From: Siderastrea siderea
Taxonomy: Eukaryota > Cnidaria > Anthozoa > Scleractinia > Rhizangiidae
Assembly: GCA_964030785.1 (NCBI GenBank)
Contig: OZ034971.1
Coordinates: 44,750,304 to 44,814,303, forward strand
Reading direction: 5' to 3'
DNA length: 64,000 nt
Below the pieces are notes generated by a model. That model had not been told where the DNA came from, ran no database searches, and saw only the letters and a program-made list of their open reading frames with translations. The position numbers and the translations under genes are program-made. This document shows positions 57,509-64,000 of the stretch, piece by piece (position 1 is the first letter of the stretch; the number at the start of each line of letters is the position of its first letter).

Positions 57509-60500
57509 CACTCTTAAAATAACGTTTTTAATATAAGAATCGATTCCTTAGTTTAATAAAGGGTGATTTCTTATTTCCAGAATAAGAAACTTGATTTAAG
57601 ATGAAGATACTAGACTTAAGAGTTTTGCCGAAATTATTTTCTTAATTTAAGGTATTGATTTTGAGTAGAGAATAGTTCTTAAAATACAACTTTAAAACAA
57701 GAAATTTTTTCTTATTTTAAGACACATAGAACCCGATGAATTCTTACTTTAAGAAGATCAGTGAATCTTAATTTTTACTTCAACTTACCAGTGCTAGTAA
57801 TTATATGACAGAACATATAAGACATATGACACATATGAACTTCTATGGTTGGAGAAATGTGGGGACATAGATTTATGATGATGCCCCAACTCTCAGGGAA
57901 AATGTGGGGACTTTGCATCTGGCAAAGCAAGACGAGATTGGGAGATTGGGAGGTGTTTGTTAAAATCCATCAGTTATATTTTTTCTGTGCATAAAATAGA
58001 CCATCTGTCAAATATCTCTATGAAAGAACAGTCGAACAGGTAGCGGAGAATTTGGGAGAGAAAAAAGAGCTATTACAAGAACTTAAATGAGGTGCCTAAT
58101 TAGTATAGGTCTAATCTTTCGTGAAGTTAACGGTAATTAAGTGCATTGTGTTTAGAGACACGCTGCAAATGAGCCATGATCATAGTATGTTCTTTATTAT
58201 CATTTGCCTGCACATAATAACACAGTTGCAGTGGGAGAGGTTTAGACAAGCTTGTGGACTATTCAGGACAAAAAATAAACTCTGAATTTTTCATCAGAAA
58301 TATGTTTATTTTCTGGAGCATTGGGCAGCTGTTCAAGAACTAAAATGAATTGCATCTTCAAGTCTTGTTGGTTGTTTTGCTTCCCCCCAAAATAGTGGGG
58401 ACTTTGTTAGAAAAAAATCCCCCACCAGTGGGGAAATACGAGAACTTTGAAATGGACAATTGGCGAAGTCCCCATTTCAGCCTGGGTTCCCCCCTTGGGG
58501 AAGCCGATGACAAGTGCATAACATGTATTAAGCACCTGACATTATAAACTACACTGTATATTGGATGGAAACCAGTGGAAAAACCTACCAAAAACCTTCA
58601 TGAAAAGCATGTAACAGAAAACTATCCTGTGAAAAACCTGTGAATTTTGCAGGGCCTAAAAATTAGTTTAAAAACATTCTCAATTTATTTGGAACTTTCA
58701 GGGGGAAAAACTGTAAAAGAATTGACCTGTGAAAAAAATATGAATTGACTGACAATCATAATAGTAAAGTAGTTTCCAATGTTGGTAGGTTCTTGTAGCT
58801 GCCCATTTCAGCTCATGTTAAAATAATTATTGAGACAAAAGGCCTTGGTAGCAGGAAACAAGTTGATATTTTAAGAAACATGTTTTCTTTAAAACTTAAA
58901 AGTGTTGTGTTGTTTCTTGAAATTTCAAATTATTAAGACCTGATGAAAATCAGCCTTCAGATTATCTGTGCATCTACATGTAAAACTGCACTGCAACTTT
59001 TAAAACATACTGTAAAACTGCAAAAATACAATCTCTTTTTCAGAAATACATTCAAAGCTTGGTTGGTTTGAGCTCATAATCACTGGACTGACTCTAGTAA
59101 ATATAATTAAATATTCAGGATATACATGTATCATACTGATATGAATGACTTCACAAAACAGAAATATGAATGAAAGAAAATCTCAGGTCTTTCAAAAAGT
59201 TTTTAATGTGTTTCTTTCGGTGCACAGTCATTTCCTACAATGTAGTAAGCTTAATCATCTGATTATCATCAAACTACCGGTACACATCTGAACGAACTAT
59301 GCTAGCTACCTTGAAAAGTCAGTAAAAGTCCTCAAAATGGCTTTGCATCCTTCATTTATATTCCTCACATTTGTTCATGAAACTTCCTGCACTGATGTAG
59401 GAAAATAGTTTTCTCGGGAAACAACATAACTTTGCAAAAAACGTAATTCAGAAACGAAATCCGACTTCTGCGAAAAGACTCTGCCTGGTTCTGTAAAACA
59501 AGATGGTTGCCAAACACAAATGAGCCTACAGATGTGTGGTCAGCTGATTTATTCTCCTGCAAGGACTGGACCCGATTGTGAAAAAGGCGGGAATATTAAC
59601 CAATGACAAAACAGCTGTGGCACGGCTGGCAGACGGCTGGCAAGTTCTTGTGCAAGGCCAAGGCTTTTTTCAACTTTATCTTCTACAACCAGAATGAAAG
59701 TCACTTTTAAAGATGTTTTTGGTTATAAAAGGTAAGATTTTATCAATGAAATTTAGATGAAAAGATTTTCCAGCCTCAAATCCCTAATGATTCATGTGGA
59801 ATGTTTCATTAGGTGCCAGTTTGATCAGTTGAATTACAGTGTAATGCCTTATTTCAGCTTCTTCTACTAGCTTAAAAGCTACATTTAAGCTCAGCTTGTT
59901 TGCTTCATTTATTGTATGGAAAGGCGTAGGTTTGTTTTTCTATCTGCCTGTTTGATTCAAGAAACAATAAGGAGAACAGGCTCATCTAATTATTTAATTA
60001 TTATCAAAACCTTGCAATAAAATGCAAAGCTAAGTCTGGTCAGTCTTTTGAATACTGACTAACAATAATTATTGAAAAGGCTGAAGCCAAGCATGGATTC
60101 ATGCACTGATGTACAAATCTTGCAAGTTTATATTAATTACAACACACCAGTACTTCTTGACATCTTTAAAACCGTACAATCATTGTTTTTTTACGTTTCG
60201 TTTCATTTCAACTGCTTTGTTAATAGGGAACTTTAGATTTGAGTACAAGATCGAGTACAAGTTTTCAATTCCAGTTTGTAGCCTTACATTGTCACATCAC
60301 ATGCCAATATATCTTATTCCTGGAGTTTCCTTCTTTGCTCGTAAACAACACGAAGGAGTGAGGACTCTGGAAACATCACTGATTTAAAATTCAAAAGTCA
60401 TATTTGTACTCAATATTGTACTCGTAGTCCATTCTAAAGGTCGCTAATATTGGATGCAGTGGTAACAGCTCCAGGACAGTTTGGAAAGATCAGCTCAAAA

Positions 60501-61640
60501 ACTGTTCAGAAATAACATTTGATAGAAAAAGGGCATCAATTAAATAAAAAGTGTTCATTAGAGAGGGAAATTATTGAAAACGCCAATTCTAGGGGGGCGT
60601 TTATTGGATAAAAGGCATTTATTAGAGAGTGGTTGTTTATTAGATCACTTATGGTAGGTTATTTGGGGGCACAGTGGTGTAGTGGTTAGTGCATTTGACT
60701 TCATTAATAAGGACTAATACTCATCAAAGTTTTGATTAAAACAATCAATTGACACTTAAGGTTGGTGTCAAATTACAGTCCTGTTAACCCTATAGTCGTA
60801 CCTAGTTTAAAACTTTCTAGCCTTAAACCATACAGATAACATATTAAAACTTCTGTCTGTGATATGTTTTCAAATGAATATGTTTTTCACGTTTTTCATA
60901 TGTCAAAATCCATAACTATTTGTGAAGGAACTGTCAACGTGGTTAATATGTGACACTTATTGTTTTTCTTTTAAAGTTCGTATTTTCATTGTTAATAATA
61001 CATGCACATTAGTGCCGCTGTGATTTCTCTTAAGTTAGTACATGTACGTACTGTTTAATTTTAACTCTGTGTCACTTACACAAGTGTGTTCAGGTGTGTG
61101 GTAATAAATGACAAGGATTTATGTTGCGTTTTGAGAGTTTTGTATTTATATTACTATTTTTATGCTGCTTTATCAGCACATATTGCACTGAATACAACAT
61201 GTCCAGGTATCATACTTTGATTACTAGATAAAGAACATTCTGTGGTAGAATTAAGACCCCAATCAAGAATTTCGTTTTAAGAAAACAACTTAATTCTTGG
61301 GCTGACATTTAAACTGAGAGTTTTTGTCCTTAAAATAAGCAAATTTCTTCTTAAATTAAGCGTTTATGATTTTTGTTCTTGAAATAAGAACTGTTTTCTT
61401 AAAATGAGCCTTCCTCTTAAAATAAGAAATTTCTTATGAAAATGAGAAACTTGTTCTTAAATTAAGAATTTAGAACCTTTTTTCTTGAAATAAGAACTAT
61501 TTTCTCAAAATGAGAAATCATCTTATAATAAGAATTTTTTTCTTAAATTGAGAAATTTAATTTAAGAAACGAAAATTCTCAAATTATTATTTGTTTTAAG
61601 AAATTTTTGTTCTTAAAACAAGATTTCTTGTTTAAGAGTG
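57509..61640. mobile_element. Candidate CACTA-like element with TTCTTAAA-rich subterminal arrays
   Basis: Begins CACTCTTAAA and ends TTTAAGAGTG, flanked by AGT at 57506-57508 and 61641-61643. Both ends hold dense 'ttcttaaa/ataagaa' palindromic motifs (57510-57790 and 61240-61640) and almost none occur between. CACT ends, 3-bp duplications and subterminal repeats fit EnSpm/CACTA. No transposase ORF is seen in 4.1 kb. A tRNA-like scrap lies at about 60666-60712. Confidence 0.5.
60666..60712 (+). tRNA. 5' half of a tRNA-like SINE head
   Basis: 'cagtggtgtagtggttagtg' has an A box, but no B box follows. SINE relic. Confidence 0.35.
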
Positions 61641-61979
61641 AGTCGCATTAATTTTTTTTAAAGATAGAATTTGAAGAATACGTACGTTATTTCACTACTG
61701 ATTTAATAAATTTCTCCGGCTTTGGAACAAACACCGCTTCAAAGGCGCGACCTTTCCTTTAATGGCCCTGCTCAACTGTTCAGGCAATCAGATTGTAACT
61801 AGCGAAGTACAGGGCGAGTACGGTGAGAAAATATTTCCAGTGCTGCTTTGTCCGCTTTCTTTCTTCTTCTCGCACTGCCTCTCTTTTCCTCCCTATAACT
61901 AAACAAACGCGTTACGTAGGAGGGGTTGGGCGAAAGATTGGACAAACACATTGAACAATATACGACATTGTCAAACTCA

Positions 61980-62400
61980 ACTTTGTCGTACGATTCAACC
62001 ATCGTTCAACCGTTGTTGAATTCAACATGACACACGTTTGGCCATTGAATGATGTTGAATGAATTACGTAACTTGGTGCTTCGTGCACGTGCACGTGTAC
62101 ACGTTTCAACATTTGATGCACGTGTCGGCCTAACGAATTCAACATTAAATGTAAAGAAGTTCCTCGCAGTTATTAACGTAACTTATGCATTTGCGAAAAG
62201 AAAGCCTGAAAAAATCAGGCTTGCCGGGATTGTCAGCAAAACAAGTGTTGGATACTTTAGATTCGAATTACGGTTCGGTTTCAATCAAGATCGTTCAACA
62301 CCTCCTAACATCATTTAACACCATCCAACAACAGTGAAAATGGGGGCCAAACACTTCTGACACGTTGAATGTTGGACGTCGTTGATTGGAAATGTTGGAT
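61980..62400. repeat. 'ttcaac/gttgaa'-rich repeat
   Basis: Many copies of ttcaaca/tgttgaa in both orientations surround a palindromic 'gtgcacgtgcacgtgtacac'. It probably represents a MITE whose ends I cannot fix. Confidence 0.4.
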
Positions 62401-62574
62401 GCCTTTTTCTGGGGCCGTAGAGGCAGTATTTCACGTAGGCAACTTTTTTGTGGTTACTTGAACAATCACGGGTGACGGGGAGGGGAGAGTTGTTCGTCTA
62501 CCCCTAACAGACACCCTCGGGGGATACTCCCTCATAATACCTATACCGGTATGTGCCGCTCAACAGGGTCGTGA

Positions 62575-62985
62575 TTTGAGGGCTCCTGATCTAAAACGGG
62601 GTATCAATATTTGACACGTTTTCTAGAACGGGGTGTAATATTGCAAACGCTCGAGAGCTTCAGGATATCAACAGCGATTTTTTGTTATTTATAGGGAAAT
62701 AAGTAAATGGCTAATTAACTAATGGGAAAATTACACCTGGTTTGTGTAGGAACAGTTGTATTTCGGAGGTATAAGTCGAACAAAGAAACCTTTCTAAAAC
62801 GGGGTTTTGAAATTAAGTAACTATTTAGAACGGCCGGTATTAAAAGATTGCCTAATTCTAGAACGGGGTAACACTTTGAATGCAAACCCCTTCTAAAACG
62901 GGTTCTAATTTTGGAGGCCTGGGCGGCACACACCCGGCCAAAACCTACTCGAGTCCACCCCCCCCCCCCCCCCGGGCCAGGCACA
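62575..62985. repeat. Degenerate 'aaaacggggt' repeats and a C-run
   Basis: 'ctagaacggggt', 'taaaacggggt' and similar phrases recur about seven times at irregular spacing. A C-tract of about 16 lies at 62958-62974. The 206-codon minus frame across this area is not supported. Confidence 0.6.
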
Positions 62986-64000
62986 CACCAGAACGGAGGA
63001 AAACTGAGCGATAGAGCCGTTTTCAATTGAGTCGACAATATTTTAAGGTTGGTTTGGTTTTGCTTTACTATGCTTTGTGATTTGTTTTCGCAGTCGTTTT
63101 CGGGGAGTCGTACGTGGGAGACTAGAATGCAGTGAAGTGGGGGGGTCCAGACTTTATACCGTATAACGTGAGGATCACAGCAGGCAACCAAACTTCGCCA
63201 CTTTTCGTAACTTTGTCTGGGGGCTATCTGATATGACAGGTAACACGAAATTTTAATTTCCAATGGCAACCAAAATTTGATCTGCATTTTCAAAATAAGA
63301 CTTTCCTGCAGTAACCTCTCCTTTGTTTCGATCATGTTAATGTCCTTTCATGGGTTTGAATTATATTTGGGTCAATTTTAGTAGTTTTCTAAAGCTTTAG
63401 AAAAATCGAGAAACCAAAGACGACCGTCATTTCCGATCATGACCTAATTTCCATGACATATGACGTCATCAGCTCCAGCTGCGACCTGAAGGCAATTTTT
63501 TGTCCATACTTTATACACTCCGAGTTTCAATGCCATAGTTAAAATTGTCGAAGTTACGGAGGGAGCGGAGTCGCCCCCACCCTCCTCCTCCAAATCCAGA
63601 AGACTTAAAACAGCTCAGTCTGGAAATGGTGAACGGCATTTTGGACATTGTTTGTAACCTTTCTGATAGAATGCTATCAGTCTCTTTCTCGAGAAACACG
63701 ACGAGACAGGAGCGAGTCCCCAGAACTCGTTCGCTCCAGGTTTCCGCTCTTTCGTGCAGCCTCTCGACTATCCAAAAAATGGCTCTCGTTTCAACCAGAA
63801 GAACCGAATCAGCGAAAGCCAAAATTGCCAAGTTTGTACTCATTATTGGTTCCGAACAATTTGCTTCCTGCATTTTAACAGGCCAGTGGAAACAGGAGCC
63901 ATCGAACGTTTGAAACAAGATATAAGAGTTGCCAAAAACTAATCAACAACTTTCTCAAATGCCACAGCCCATAGCAGTGTAATATCAGGCTTCCTATTCA
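62986..64000. other. No supported gene
   Basis: Overlapping frames on both strands at 63511-63942 occupy a slightly GC-richer stretch without splice or homology support. 'agccgttttcaattgagt' at about 63017 resembles an end of the TA-type MITE at 3025-3308. Confidence 0.4.

Noticed and set aside
58930..58970. Another CTGATGA ('cctgatgaaaatcagcc')
   Set aside because: No GAAA follows a stem and no cleavage triplet is present; a chance match.
62715..63335. 206-codon minus ORF
   Set aside because: Runs through degenerate ACGGGGT repeats and a C-homopolymer (poly-Gly). No domain or exon signals.

Overview
This is a eukaryotic, AT-rich, repeat-dense window with short exons in long introns, canonical GT-AG junctions and no operons. 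The gene families (Ig-plus-TIR receptor, animal 5-lipoxygenase-like enzyme) and the repeats (tRNA-Thr-like SINE, L1-like LINE, hammerhead-bearing foldback retroelements, many MITEs) point to a cnidarian, most likely a stony coral. This rests on recall of families, not on a search.

Layout. 1-4.3 kb: repeats, a LINE tail, a foldback element, a TA-type MITE and a SINE. 4.4-10.2 kb (minus): the 5' part of an immunoglobulin-domain receptor gene, with a signal-peptide exon and three Ig exons, all phase 1. A LINE fragment sits between two ACT microsatellites in its third intron. 10.7-20.9 kb: two or three candidate exons of an unidentified minus-strand gene, inside a locally multiplied repeat of about 1.2 kb into which transposons have inserted cleanly. 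21-23.8 kb: a decayed L1-like LINE (minus). 24-30 kb: almost gene-free, with a GCGGT-rich element.

30.9-34.4 kb (plus): a second, inverted copy of the Ig gene that keeps its TIR exon. Its first Ig exon is cut, the second has an in-frame stop, and no membrane segment is visible. 38.3-49.8 kb (minus): a complete nine-exon lipoxygenase gene (PLAT plus catalytic domain, 686 aa by my count). Its introns hold a MULE-like element with a 9-bp target duplication, a nested palindrome bearing hammerhead ribozyme motifs, another hammerhead-bearing foldback element, MITEs and a long compound microsatellite. 50.3-52.7 kb: two more elements with exact 9-bp duplications. 56.1 kb: one unidentified plus-strand exon. 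57.5-61.6 kb: a candidate CACTA-like element. The rest is repeat or featureless.

The receptor genes suggest innate sensing or signalling and the lipoxygenase suggests oxylipin synthesis; nothing in the window ties them together. The most notable signals are (i) palindromic elements carrying a hammerhead motif in each arm and flanked by 11- and 15-bp target duplications, (ii) TIR elements carrying exon-like host sequence, and (iii) the inverted Ig(-TIR) pair with one decaying member.
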